Positions 1 through 8,394 of a stretch of DNA of 64,000 bases are shown here, in pieces (position 1 is the stretch's first letter; the number at the start of each line of letters is the position of its first letter). The notes below the pieces were generated by a model, which was given only the letters and a program-made list of their open reading frames with translations, was not told the DNA's origin and made no database searches. The DNA comes from Pseudomonas sp. (GTDB lineage Bacteria; Pseudomonadota; Gammaproteobacteria; Pseudomonadales; Pseudomonadaceae). The stretch spans positions 535,197 to 599,196 of the forward strand of contig NZ_PEKX01000020.1 of NCBI RefSeq assembly GCF_002796985.1, written 5' to 3'. The position numbers and the translations under genes are program-made.

Positions 1-763
1 TGGCTTCTTCAGCGCGGGACTTGGCCTGGTACACGTCACCCGAGTAACCGACGGCCACGCAGATGTTGCCGTTGGCGATGTCGGAGATGTACTTGGAGGA
101 GTGGAAGTAGGAGACGTACGGACGAATCTTCAGGAACAGCGCTTCGGCTTCCTTCAGCTCTTTCGGGTCCTGGCTATCCGGCTTGTAGCCCAGGTAGTGC
201 AGGGCGGCCGGGAGCATTTCGGTCGGCGAGTCGAGGAAGCTCACGCCACAGGCCTTCAGCTTCTGGATGTTTTCCGGCTTGAACACCAGGTCCCAGGAGT
301 CCACCGGTGCGTTGTCGCCGAGCACGGCCTTGACCTTGTCCGGGTTGTAGCCGAGGCCGATGGTGCCCCACATGTAGGGGATCGCGTACTGGTTGCCCGG
401 GTCGCTGATCTCCAGGGTCTTCATGATGTCCGGGTTGAGGTTCTTCCAGTTCGGCAGCTTGGACTTGTCCAGCGGCGTGTACACGCCAGCCTTGATCTGC
501 TTGGCGAGGAAGGAGTTGGACGGCACCACGATGTCGTAGCCCGACTTGCCGGCCAGCAACTTGGCCTCCAGCACTTCGTTGCTGTCGTAGACGTCGTAGA
601 CGACCTTGATTCCGGTTTCCTTGGTGAACTTGTCGACCGTATCCGGCGCGATGTAGTCCGACCAGTTGTAGACGTGCAGCACCTTGTCATCTGCCTGCGC
701 CATACCAGCCACAGCGCCTGCCAGCGTTACAGCGAGCAGGGATTTGCCGAAGGTCTTGAACAT
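1..763 (-). CDS. spuD: Polyamine-binding periplasmic protein SpuD-type (C-terminus cut by window edge)
   Basis: Periplasmic solute-binding component of a spermidine/putrescine ABC transporter (PotF/SpuD family). About 254 codons are visible; the C-terminus lies beyond base 1. The start MFKTFGKSLLAVTLAGAVA is a Sec signal peptide ending near AQA, and the mature part opens with the family hallmark VLHVYNWSDYIAPDT. The ATG at 763 has a purine-rich leader. It lies 118 bp downstream of spuC on the same strand, as in the P. aeruginosa spuABCDEFGH operon (recalled order). SpuD (putrescine) and SpuE (spermidine) are close paralogs; I assign SpuD from position after spuC, not from ligand residues. Confidence 0.9.
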   Translation of the reverse strand, partial: MFKTFGKSLLAVTLAGAVAGMAQADDKVLHVYNWSDYIAPDTVDKFTKETGIKVVYDVYDSNEVLEAKLLAGKSGYDIVVPSNSFLAKQIKAGVYTPLDKSKLPNWKNLNPDIMKTLEISDPGNQYAIPYMWGTIGLGYNPDKVKAVLGDNAPVDSWDLVFKPENIQKLKACGVSFLDSPTEMLPAALHYLGYKPDSQDPKELKEAEALFLKIRPYVSYFHSSKYISDIANGNICVAVGYSGDVYQAKSRAEEA

Positions 764-794
764 GCGGGTAGCTCCGTTTGTTTTTTTTGATGTT

Positions 795-831
795 CCGGGT
801 GGCGTGGACATCTCCTTCCGTCACCACCCGG
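795..831 (-). other. Intercistronic RNA hairpin between spuC and spuD
   Basis: Perfect 8-bp stem CCGGGTGG (795-802) / CCACCCGG (824-831) with a 21-nt loop, in the spuC-spuD gap. On the minus-strand RNA it is followed by an A-rich stretch and not a U-run, so it is not a typical terminator. A hairpin ahead of a binding-protein gene commonly protects that part of an operon mRNA; this role is inferred. Confidence 0.5.
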
Positions 832-881
832 TGAGCCTGGCCAACGCACAGGCGCAGTCTGTCAAAGGTCCGGTGAAAGAC

Positions 882-2249
882 TCAAGACAGAACGGCTGCG
901 GCGGTTTGATCGAGGCACTTGCGCGCCAGGGTGATCAGGTCATCGATCTGCGATTTCTCGATCACCAGCGGCGGCGAGATAATCATAGTGTCTCCCACCG
1001 CGCGCATGATCAGACCGTTGCGGAAGCAGTGCTCGCGGCACAGCATCCCGACACCCTTGCCTTCGAAGCGCTCGCGGGTCTTCTTGTTCTTCACCAGCTC
1101 CAGTGCTGCCACCAGGCCTACCCCGCGGGCTTCGCCTACCAGGGGATGGTCGGCCAGCTCTTGCCAGCGCTGCTGCAAATACGGTGCCGTTTCGTTCTTC
1201 ACTCGCTCGACGATCTTCTCTTCGCGCAGGATGCGGATGTTCTCCAGCGCCACCGCAGCGGCTACCGGGTGACCAGAGTAAGTGAAGCCGTGGTAGAACT
1301 CCCCACCCTCATTCAGGGTATGGACGATCTCGTCGCGAACGATCACGCCGCCCATGGGGATGTAGCCAGAGGTCAGGCCTTTGGCGATCGGCATCAGGTC
1401 CGGGGCGTTGCCGAAGTACTGGCTGCCGAACCATTCGCCGGTACGGCCGAAGCCGCAGATGACTTCGTCGGCGATGAACAGGATGTCGTATTTGGCGAGG
1501 ATCTCGCGGATCTTCGGCCAGTAGGTTTTCGGCGGAATGATCACGCCGCCCGCGCCCTGCAGAGGCTCGGCGATGAAGGCGGCGACCTTGTCTTCGCCCA
1601 CTTCGAGAATCTTCTTCTCCAGCTGCTCGGCAGCCCAGATGCCGAACTCTTCCGGGTCCATGTCGCCGCCTTCGCCGAACCAGTACGGCTGGGCGATGTG
1701 CTCGATACCCGGGATCGGCAGGTCACCCTGCTCGTGCAGTGCCTTCATGCCGCCCAGGCTGACGCCGGCGACGGTGGAACCGTGGTAGCCGTTCCAGCGG
1801 CCGATGACCACTTTCTTCTGCGGCTGACCCTTGATGCTCCAGTAGTGACGAACCATGCGCAGCACGGTGTCGTTGGACTCCGAACCCGAGCCGGTGAAGA
1901 ACACGTGGTTCATGCCTTCAGGGGCGACGTCGGCAATGGCCTTGGCCAGTTCCAGCACCGGCGGGTGAGCGGTCTGGAAGAACAGGTTGTAGTAGGGCAG
2001 TTCCTGCATCTGCTTGTAGGCGACTTCAGCAAGTTCCTTGCGACCGTAGCCGACGTTCACACACCACAGGCCAGCCATGCCATCGAGGATCTTGTTGCCC
2101 TCGCTGTCCCACAGGTACACGCCTTCGGCCTTGGTGATGATGCGCGCGCCCTTCTCGTTCAGCTGCTTGTAGTCAGTGAACGGAGCCAAGTGGTGATCGC
2201 GGCTGAGCGCCTGCCAGTGTTGGGTGTTGGCGCTGGTCTGGTTAGTCAT
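882..2249 (-). CDS. spuC: Putrescine--pyruvate aminotransferase SpuC
   Basis: Class-III PLP-dependent aminotransferase of 455 aa, full length for the family. It transfers the amino group of putrescine (and related diamines) to pyruvate, giving 4-aminobutanal and alanine in the cytoplasm. Visible family features are the PLP-contacting Asp in LFIADEVICGFGRTG, the Schiff-base Lys in PIAKGLTSGYIPMGG, and the cofactor-phosphate segment FFTGSGSESNDT. It sits in the minus-strand operon between spuB and spuD. The name rests on sequence type plus operon position; a general omega-amino acid transaminase activity is possible. Confidence 0.93.
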   Translation of the reverse strand: MTNQTSANTQHWQALSRDHHLAPFTDYKQLNEKGARIITKAEGVYLWDSEGNKILDGMAGLWCVNVGYGRKELAEVAYKQMQELPYYNLFFQTAHPPVLELAKAIADVAPEGMNHVFFTGSGSESNDTVLRMVRHYWSIKGQPQKKVVIGRWNGYHGSTVAGVSLGGMKALHEQGDLPIPGIEHIAQPYWFGEGGDMDPEEFGIWAAEQLEKKILEVGEDKVAAFIAEPLQGAGGVIIPPKTYWPKIREILAKYDILFIADEVICGFGRTGEWFGSQYFGNAPDLMPIAKGLTSGYIPMGGVIVRDEIVHTLNEGGEFYHGFTYSGHPVAAAVALENIRILREEKIVERVKNETAPYLQQRWQELADHPLVGEARGVGLVAALELVKNKKTRERFEGKGVGMLCREHCFRNGLIMRAVGDTMIISPPLVIEKSQIDDLITLARKCLDQTAAAVLS

Positions 2250-2278
2250 CTTGATAAAACCTCTTCTCTAAGAAACAC

Positions 2279-2303
2279 GGGGCCCGGCCACGCGCCGGAC
2301 CCC
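2279..2303 (-). other. Intercistronic RNA hairpin between spuB and spuC
   Basis: Arms GGGGCCCGGC (2279-2288) and GCCGGACCCC (2294-2303), 10 bp with one mismatch and a 5-nt loop, fill most of the 61-bp gap between spuB and spuC. There is no U-run on the minus-strand RNA, so a processing or stability element fits better than a terminator (inference). Confidence 0.5.
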
Positions 2304-2310
2304 ACGCCGA

Positions 2311-3669
2311 TCAGACAGAAAGCAGGAGGAACTCGCGCTCCCAGGAACTGATTACTCGCTTGAAATTCTCGTGCTCGGCGCGCTTCACCGCGACGTAGCC
2401 TCGAATGAACTTGTCGCCCAGGTATTTCTCCAGGGTCTTGCTGCCTTCCATGCACTCCAGTGCGGCCTCGATGGTCAGCGGCAGGCGCAGGTTACGCCGT
2501 TCGTAACCACGGCCCTTGACCTGGGCACTGGGTTTGAAGCCTTCGACCATGCCGATGTAGCCACACAGCAGACTGGCCGCCAGGGCCAGGTACGGGTTGG
2601 CGTCGGCGCCGGCCAGGCGGTTTTCCACGCGACGGTTGTCCGGGGTGGAGTCCGGTACGCGCAGACCCACGGTGCGATTCTCCTCGCCCCACTCCACGTT
2701 CACCGGCGCCGAGGTGTCGGGCAGGAAGCGGCGGAACGAGTTGACGTTCGGCGCGAACAGCGGCAGCGCCTCGGGGATCAGCTTCTGCAGGCCGCCGATG
2801 TGGTGCAGGAACAGCTCGCTCATGCTGCCGTCGGCGTTGGAGAAGATGTTCTTGCCGGTCTTGAGGTCGACAATGCTCTGGTGCAGGTGCATCGCACTGC
2901 CCGGCTCGCCGGTCATCGGCTTGGCCATGAAGGTCGCGGCCACGTTGTGCTTGAGGGCGGCCTCACGCATGGTGCGCTTGAACACCACGATCTGGTCGGC
3001 CAGGTCCAGGGCATCGCCATGACGGAAGTTGATCTCCATCTGCGCGGTGCCTTCTTCATGGATCAGGGTGTCCAGGTCCAGGCCCTGCAGTTCGCACCAG
3101 TCGTACATGTCCTCGAACAGCGGGTCGAACTCGTTCGCCGCGTCGATGGAGAAGGACTGGCGACCGGTTTCCTGGCGGCCGGAACGACCGATCGGAGCTT
3201 GCAGCGGGTAGTCGGGGTCGTCGCTGCGTTTGGTCAGGTAGAACTCCATCTCCGGCGCTACGATCGGCTTCCAGCCCTTGTCGGCATACAGCTGGAGGAC
3301 GCGCTTGAGCACGTTGCGCGGCGACAGCTCGATGGGGTTCCCCAGCTTGTCGTAGGTGTCGTGGATAACCATCGCGGTCGGCTCGATGGCCCAGGGGACG
3401 AGGAACACGGCATTCTCGTCCGGGCGGCAGACCATATCGATGTCGGCCGGGTCCAGCAGGTCGTAATAGATGTCGTCTTCGACGTAATCACCGGTCACGG
3501 TCTGCAGGAGAACACTCTCCGGCAGGCGCATGCCCTTCTCGTTGAGGAATTTCGCGGTCGGCGCGATCTTGCCCCGGGCAATCCCGGTCAGGTCGGCGAT
3601 CATGCATTCCACTTCGGTGATCTTGCGTTCCTTCAACCAGCCGCTCAGCTGGTCTAACTTGCTAGTCAT
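2311..3669 (-). CDS. spuB: Gamma-glutamylputrescine synthetase-type glutamine synthetase homologue SpuB
   Basis: 452-aa member of the glutamine synthetase superfamily (PuuA/SpuB type), which ligates glutamate to putrescine using ATP as the first step of the gamma-glutamyl pathway. The start MTSKLDQLSGWLKERKITEV at 3669 matches family N-termini; the frame stays open upstream to 3852, but that extension overlaps spuA. Signature segments are APEMEFYLTKR (metal-binding Glu), MAKPMTGEPGSAMHLHQS and NVEWGEENRTVGLRVP (substrate and ATP region). It lies 40 bp downstream of spuA. A second, divergently transcribed paralog (spuI) lies 1 kb away, so substrate preferences of the two may differ. Confidence 0.92.
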   Translation of the reverse strand: MTSKLDQLSGWLKERKITEVECMIADLTGIARGKIAPTAKFLNEKGMRLPESVLLQTVTGDYVEDDIYYDLLDPADIDMVCRPDENAVFLVPWAIEPTAMVIHDTYDKLGNPIELSPRNVLKRVLQLYADKGWKPIVAPEMEFYLTKRSDDPDYPLQAPIGRSGRQETGRQSFSIDAANEFDPLFEDMYDWCELQGLDLDTLIHEEGTAQMEINFRHGDALDLADQIVVFKRTMREAALKHNVAATFMAKPMTGEPGSAMHLHQSIVDLKTGKNIFSNADGSMSELFLHHIGGLQKLIPEALPLFAPNVNSFRRFLPDTSAPVNVEWGEENRTVGLRVPDSTPDNRRVENRLAGADANPYLALAASLLCGYIGMVEGFKPSAQVKGRGYERRNLRLPLTIEAALECMEGSKTLEKYLGDKFIRGYVAVKRAEHENFKRVISSWEREFLLLSV

Positions 3670-3687
3670 AAAGACCTCAGGGTTTGA

Positions 3688-3711
3688 GAGCCCGGCCCCA
3701 ACGCCGGACTC
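3688..3711 (-). other. Intercistronic RNA hairpin between spuA and spuB
   Basis: Arms GAGCCCGGC (3688-3696) and GCCGGACTC (3703-3711) form a 9-bp stem with one mismatch and a 6-nt loop, overlapping the spuA stop codon. The arm sequences resemble those of the hairpin between spuB and spuC (CCGGC / GCCGGAC), giving a recurrent intercistronic motif. Confidence 0.5.
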
Positions 3712-4459
3712 AGCGGTTCCCCGCCCTCTTGCTGCAGGCTTTGCCGAATGCCTGGAAGATAGCGAGATAGTTGGGGTTCGTTTCGACCTGCCATTCCGGG
3801 TGCCACTGCACCCCGACGGCGAAGGCCGCACCTTCGACGGAGAAGGCTTCAACCAACCCGTCAGGCGCCAGAGCTTCTACACGAAGGCCGGGCGCCAGAC
3901 GATCAACGCCCTGGCCGTGAATAGAGTTGACCTGGAACTGCGAGGGTAGCCCGATACCGGCGAAAACGCCGCCCGGCTGCACGTCGACGACGTGCCGCAG
4001 CCCATATTGAATGTCGATCGGCTCACCAGCAGGTTCGCGGTGATCCATGAAGCCCTCGACCTCGTGCACCTTCTGATGCAGCGAACCGCCGAAAGCAACG
4101 TTCATTTCCTGGAATCCGCGGCAGATGCCCAGCACCGGAATGCCCGCCGCGACGGCGCGACGGATCAGCGGCAGCGTCGTGCTGTCGCGCTCAGGGTCAT
4201 GAGGGGTGCCTGCAATGCTGGCGGAGCCACTATAATGATGAGGTTCGACGTTCGATGCCGAACCTGTGAAGAGCAGACCGTCGAACGCGGCCAGCATGGC
4301 TTCCTGGTCGATGGCATCGCCCAGGGAGGGAATGATCAAAGGAATGCCCGAGGCCCCGGAGATCAGCGCTCTGAGGTATTTGTCGCCAGCAACATGGTAG
4401 GGTTTGGAACCGATCTGCTTGAGGCAGGCGGACACGCCGATTAACGGCAGGCGAGACAT
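3710..4459 (-). CDS. spuA: Gamma-glutamyl-GABA hydrolase SpuA (peptidase C26)
   Basis: Class-I glutamine-amidotransferase-like hydrolase of 249 aa that releases GABA from gamma-glutamyl-GABA, the last step of the gamma-glutamylputrescine route (PuuD type). The nucleophile elbow GICRGFQEMNVAFGGSLHQ carries the catalytic Cys. The His/Glu pair is in GVQWHPEWQ near the C-terminus. It is the first gene of the minus-strand spu operon and is divergent from spuI with 278 bp between them. All triad residues are present. Confidence 0.93.
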   Translation of the reverse strand: MSRLPLIGVSACLKQIGSKPYHVAGDKYLRALISGASGIPLIIPSLGDAIDQEAMLAAFDGLLFTGSASNVEPHHYSGSASIAGTPHDPERDSTTLPLIRRAVAAGIPVLGICRGFQEMNVAFGGSLHQKVHEVEGFMDHREPAGEPIDIQYGLRHVVDVQPGGVFAGIGLPSQFQVNSIHGQGVDRLAPGLRVEALAPDGLVEAFSVEGAAFAVGVQWHPEWQVETNPNYLAIFQAFGKACSKRAGNR

Positions 4460-4515
4460 GGGACACCCGTGTTTGTAAGTGTTATGGGCTTGAGGCCGAG
4501 CTTAGCCTTGTTCAT

Positions 4516-4542
4516 TTTTTTACACAATAGCCATGTAAAAAA
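4516..4542. promoter_or_regulatory. Inverted repeat in the spuA/spuI divergent promoter region
   Basis: TTTTTTACA (4516-4524) and TGTAAAAAA (4534-4542) are perfect inverted arms, 9 nt apart, within the 278-bp region between divergent spuA and spuI. It is AT-rich against a GC-rich background and placed where a regulator would control both genes. No known binding consensus was recognised. Confidence 0.4.
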
Positions 4543-4737
4543 TCAAACACGCCCCACTGAACAGCCCGCCAACAAAGGCTCTCCGCTGACTAAAAGCGGC
4601 TCGAAACGCCCCAAAACCGGCCCATCACGACTGATGCGCCCCACTTTGGTGCGACATTGACAACCCTTGCCAATTCGGATTGACTCACACCTCAGCTTTC
4701 GAATGATTGAAATTTTTAACAATAAAGGTGTTACATC

Positions 4738-6117
4738 ATGTCGGTACCCCAGAGTGCCGTGTCGCTCGAAGAAGCGAGTGAGTTCCTGAAGGAACACCCC
4801 GAGGTCCAATTCGTCGACCTCCTTATTGCAGACATGAATGGTGTGGTCCGCGGCAAGCGCATCGAACGCACCAACCTGCCCAAAGTCTATGAGAAGGGCA
4901 TCAATCTCCCCGCCTCTCTCTTCGCTCTCGACATCACCGGCTCCACGGTAGAAAGCACCGGCCTCGGCCTGGACATTGGCGACGCGGATCGCGTCTGCTT
5001 CCCGATCCCCAACACCCTCTCCATGGAGCCCTGGCAGAAGCGCCCGACCGCGCAGCTGCTGATGACCATGCACGAGATGGAAGAGCGTCAGCCGTTCTTC
5101 GCCGACCCGCGTGAAGTGCTGCGTCAAGTGGTGCAGAAGTTCACCGACATGGGTCTGACCATCGTCGCGGCCTTCGAGCTGGAGTTCTACCTGATCGACC
5201 AGGAGAACGTGAACGGCCGTCCGCAACCGCCGCGCTCGCCGATCTCGGGCAAGCGTCCGCAATCGGTGCAGGTCTACTCCATCGACGACCTCGATGAATA
5301 CGCCGACTGCCTGCAGGACATCATTGACGGCGCCCGTGCCCAGGGCATCCCGGCCGACGCCATCGTCAAGGAAAGCGCCCCGGCCCAGTTCGAAGTCAAC
5401 ATGCACCACGTTGACGACGCCCTGAAAGCCTGCGACTACGCGGTCCTGCTCAAGCGCCTGATCAAGAACGTCGCCTACGACCACGAGATGGACTCGACTT
5501 TCATGGCCAAGCCTTATCCGGGTCAGGCTGGCAACGGTCTGCACGTGCACGTCTCGCTGCTCGACAAGGACGGCAATAACATCTTCACCAGCGAGGATCC
5601 CGAGCAGAACGCCGCGTTGCGCCACGCGATCGGCGGTGTGCTCGAGACCCTGCCGGCGTCGATGGCGTTCCTCTGCCCGAACGTCAACTCGTACCGCCGT
5701 TTCGGTTCGGCCTTCTTCGTGCCGAACGCACCGAGCTGGGGCCTGGACAACCGTACCGTCGCCCTGCGCGTGCCGACCGGAGCAGCGGAAGCGGTGCGCC
5801 TGGAACATCGCGTCGCCGGTGCCGACGCCAACCCGTACCTGCTGCTCTCGGCGGTACTGGCCGGCGTCCACCACGGCCTGACCAATCAGGTCGATCCGGG
5901 CCCGGCGATCGAAGGCAACGCCTACGAGCAACTGGAACAGAGCCTGCCGAACAACCTGCGCGATGCCCTGCGCGAGCTGGACGACAGCGACGTGATGAAC
6001 AAGTACATCAGCCCCGAGTACATCGACATCTTCGTCGCGTGCAAGGAGCATGAGATGCAGGAGTTCGAATATTCGATCTCCGACCTCGAGTACAACTGGT
6101 ACTTGCACACCGTATAA
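4738..6117 (+). CDS. spuI: Glutamine synthetase-like gamma-glutamylpolyamine synthetase SpuI
   Basis: 459-aa glutamine synthetase superfamily protein, paralogous to SpuB. It likely forms gamma-glutamyl conjugates of putrescine or related amines. Family signatures are AFELEFYLIDQ, MAKPYPGQAGNGLHVHVS and WGLDNRTVALRVP. The ATG at 4738 is preceded by AAAGGTG 7 nt upstream, a good ribosome binding site. It is transcribed away from spuA, as recalled for PAO1 PA0296, and is followed by a hairpin terminator, so it is probably monocistronic. Confidence 0.92.
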   Translation: MSVPQSAVSLEEASEFLKEHPEVQFVDLLIADMNGVVRGKRIERTNLPKVYEKGINLPASLFALDITGSTVESTGLGLDIGDADRVCFPIPNTLSMEPWQKRPTAQLLMTMHEMEERQPFFADPREVLRQVVQKFTDMGLTIVAAFELEFYLIDQENVNGRPQPPRSPISGKRPQSVQVYSIDDLDEYADCLQDIIDGARAQGIPADAIVKESAPAQFEVNMHHVDDALKACDYAVLLKRLIKNVAYDHEMDSTFMAKPYPGQAGNGLHVHVSLLDKDGNNIFTSEDPEQNAALRHAIGGVLETLPASMAFLCPNVNSYRRFGSAFFVPNAPSWGLDNRTVALRVPTGAAEAVRLEHRVAGADANPYLLLSAVLAGVHHGLTNQVDPGPAIEGNAYEQLEQSLPNNLRDALRELDDSDVMNKYISPEYIDIFVACKEHEMQEFEYSISDLEYNWYLHTV

Positions 6118-6126
6118 GTGGTAAAC

Positions 6127-6152
6127 GAAACGCCGGCCTCGTGCCGGCGTTT
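6127..6152 (+). terminator. Rho-independent terminator after spuI
   Basis: GAAACGCCGGC / GCCGGCGTTTC inverted repeat with a 4-nt loop, starting 10 nt after the spuI stop. The U-run after the stem is short, so it is a moderate terminator. The rest of the gap to the next gene (6153-6363) shows nothing further that I can support. Confidence 0.7.
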
Positions 6153-6363
6153 CCTTGTGCCTCTGGCACACAAGGGGACAGCGACAGCGTGACGGCGAGG
6201 AGGGGCGCCGCTGCGACCCACTGTTGCGTCTTTTCCTGCCCGCGATGTCTCCATCCGTCCGCCTGGGCGTCCATCGCGTCTGTCGTGTTTTTGCTGTTGT
6301 GCTTTCGAGCGGCGATTGAATGCCGCGTCCGCTGATTACGTGGTTCATTCAGGGAGATCGCCA

Positions 6364-7425
6364 ATGCCACGCCTGTACGCCTTGATTCTGATGCTGCTGT
6401 GCCCGCTGTCCGCCTGGGCCGACCAGGTCATCCGTGTCTACAACTGGAACGACTACATCGCTCCCGAAGTGCTCAAGGACTTCGAGAAGGACACCGGCAT
6501 CCGGGTCGAGTACACGACCTACAGCACCGACGAAGAACTTTTGAAGGCGCTGGAGAAAGGCGAAAAAATCGATGTCGCCGTGCCTTCGCACAACGACCTG
6601 CCCGCGCTGATCAAGAAAAACCTGATCCAGCCGCTGGACTTCGCCAAGCTGCCCAATCGCAGCCACCTCGACAGCCAGCTGCTGAGCAAGCTCGCGGCGG
6701 CAGACCCGAACAACCAGCACGCCGTGCCCTACCTGTGGGGTGCCGTGGGCTTGGCAATCAACGAGCCCGAAGCCGAGAAAGCTTACGGCGGCAAGCTGCC
6801 GGACAGCTGGAGCGTGCTCTTCGATCCGCAGCAGAGCCAGCGCCTGAAGAGCTGTGGCCTGAGCCTGCTGGACGCGCCGGACGAAGCCTTCTCGGTGCTG
6901 ATGAACTACCAGGGCCGCAACTTCGCCCGCAGCGCTCCGTCGCAGATCCGGCGTGCCGGCGAGGTGTTCGCCGAGCTGCGCCCGAACCTGCGCTACATCG
7001 ACAGCGAGCGCTATATCCAGGACCTCAACAGCGGCAAGCTGTGCGTCGCCATGGCCTGGGTCGGCGACGCCCTGGGCGCGGCCAATGCCGGCCAGCCGGT
7101 ACGTTTCGTGGTCCCGCAGGAAGGCTCGGTGCTGTTCATCGACAACCTGGTGGTGCCCACCAGCGCCGAACACCCGGACCTCGCCCTCAAGTTCATCGAC
7201 TACCTGATGCAACCCAAGGTCGCCGCGCAGATCACCGCCGCCACCCTCTACCCCAACGGCAACAAGGACTCCGCGCAGTACCTCGACGCCGCCCTGCGCG
7301 ACCAGCCAGGCCTCTACCCGGACCAGGAGACCAAGCGCCGCCTGTTCGCCCTGGAAACCGCGCCGGAGAAGACTGCCCCGGTCATCACCGAAGTCTGGGG
7401 CAAGCTGCGCGACGGCGGCAGCTGA
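6364..7425 (+). CDS. Polyamine ABC transporter periplasmic substrate-binding protein (PotF/SpuD family)
   Basis: 353-aa solute-binding protein with signal peptide MPRLYALILMLLCPLSAWA; the mature form starts DQVIRVYNWNDYIAPEV, the hallmark of putrescine/spermidine binders. I chose the ATG at 6364 because the signal peptide follows directly and AGGGAGA lies upstream; the frame is open back to 6316. It is an orphan binding protein without adjacent permease genes and may share the SpuFGH permeases. It corresponds in position to PAO1 PA0295 as I recall it. Ligand unknown; agmatine or putrescine are reasonable guesses from the neighbours. Confidence 0.88.
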   Translation: MPRLYALILMLLCPLSAWADQVIRVYNWNDYIAPEVLKDFEKDTGIRVEYTTYSTDEELLKALEKGEKIDVAVPSHNDLPALIKKNLIQPLDFAKLPNRSHLDSQLLSKLAAADPNNQHAVPYLWGAVGLAINEPEAEKAYGGKLPDSWSVLFDPQQSQRLKSCGLSLLDAPDEAFSVLMNYQGRNFARSAPSQIRRAGEVFAELRPNLRYIDSERYIQDLNSGKLCVAMAWVGDALGAANAGQPVRFVVPQEGSVLFIDNLVVPTSAEHPDLALKFIDYLMQPKVAAQITAATLYPNGNKDSAQYLDAALRDQPGLYPDQETKRRLFALETAPEKTAPVITEVWGKLRDGGS

Positions 7426-7480
7426 CTTGCCGAGCCCCCCGGAGCTGGCGTCCAATAGCCGCCCAGCTCCGGAGACCGCC

Positions 7481-8122
7481 ATGCCCGCCCCTTCTACCAC
7501 TCGCAAGCCCCGCGCCAGCAGCCAGGCACGCATCGCCGTGATCCTCGAGGCCGCCCGCGCACTGTTGGCCGAGAGCGGCGCAGCCGGCCTGTCGATCTAT
7601 GCGGTGGCCGAGCGCGCGGGCATCCCGCCCTCCTCCGTCTACCACTTCTTCCCCAGCGTACCGGCGCTACTGCAGGGCCTGACCAGCGACGTCCACGCCG
7701 CCTTCCGCGCCTGCCTGGAAGCACCCGTCGACCACGCTGCCCTGCGCGACTGGCGCGACCTCGCGCGGCTGGTGGAGCAACGCACCCTGGCCGTTTATGC
7801 CGAAGACGCCGCCGCGCGCCAGCTGATTCTCGCCAGCCACGGCCTCGCCGAAGTCACCCAGGCCGACAGCCAGCACGACGTGCAACTCGGCCAGGCCATG
7901 CGGGAACTTTTCGAGCGTCACTTCGAGCTACCGCCGCTGCCGCAGGATATCGAGGTGTTCAGCCTGGCCATCGAACTGGGCGACCGCGTCTACGCCCTCT
8001 CCGTGCAGCGCCACGGGCAGATTACCGAGCGCCTGGCCGAGGAAGGCATGCGGGTGATCGACGCCTACCTCTCGCTGTATCTGCCACCCTGCCTGCCGAA
8101 ACGCTCCTCACCTCTGGAATAA
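7481..8122 (+). CDS. aguR: TetR-family regulator AguR
   Basis: 213-aa TetR regulator. The N-terminal helix-turn-helix reads LSIYAVAERAGIPPSSVYHFF, and the C-terminal ligand domain is divergent. The start at 7481 is preferred over 7427 because CCGGAGACC precedes it and the upstream extension is low-complexity. By position next to aguA and recalled PAO1 synteny (PA0294) it should be the agmatine/N-carbamoylputrescine-responsive repressor of the agu genes. It is encoded on the same strand as aguA, with a 272-bp gap holding operator-like repeats. Confidence 0.82.
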   Translation: MPAPSTTRKPRASSQARIAVILEAARALLAESGAAGLSIYAVAERAGIPPSSVYHFFPSVPALLQGLTSDVHAAFRACLEAPVDHAALRDWRDLARLVEQRTLAVYAEDAAARQLILASHGLAEVTQADSQHDVQLGQAMRELFERHFELPPLPQDIEVFSLAIELGDRVYALSVQRHGQITERLAEEGMRVIDAYLSLYLPPCLPKRSSPLE

Positions 8123-8123
8123 T

Positions 8124-8210
8124 CGATTTTTATCCGATAAATATCCGAATAGACGGGCGCAATATTTCAATTTCGCCCTTCATAAACCGATTTTTATCGG
8201 ATATAAACTC
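8124..8210 (+). promoter_or_regulatory. Operator-like repeats upstream of aguA
   Basis: Two related AT-rich sites lie 64 bp apart just after aguR. At 8124 the sequence is CGATTTTTATCCGATAA, containing the palindrome TTATCCGATAA (8130-8140). At 8187 it is CCGATTTTTATCGGATA, containing CCGAT-TTTT-ATCGG (8187-8200). Both share CGATTTTTATC. Their position between aguR and aguA makes them candidate AguR operators and promoter elements. Confidence 0.5.
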
Positions 8211-8313
8211 TCCTATCTGGGAACACACCCGACGCGATGACAGGACAGGCGACCTATACTGGCCCTCTGCAACGCTCGACGGCGACGACCTCCCGAATGA
8301 CATAACCCACTCC

Positions 8314-8344
8314 GTAGGATGGGTGGAGCGCTGCGATACCCATC
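8314..8344 (+). repeat. Dispersed GGATGGGTGGAGCGC-type repeat in the aguA leader
   Basis: A 31-bp element beginning GTAGGATGGGTGGAGCGC and ending GCGATACCCATC, with ATGGGT and ACCCAT as inverted arms. A near copy is at 60965-60996 in this window. It resembles a dispersed intergenic element common in Pseudomonas genomes (recalled). Here it lies 50 bp before the aguA start. Confidence 0.6.
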
Positions 8345-8394
8345 GATGGATATCGGCTTTACCTTCCGCGAAGCAATCATCAAGGACCCGCCCC

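Noticed and set aside
684..2351. Long plus-strand open frame opposite spuC
   Set aside because: Antisense shadow of a well-supported minus-strand enzyme; its translation has no family features.
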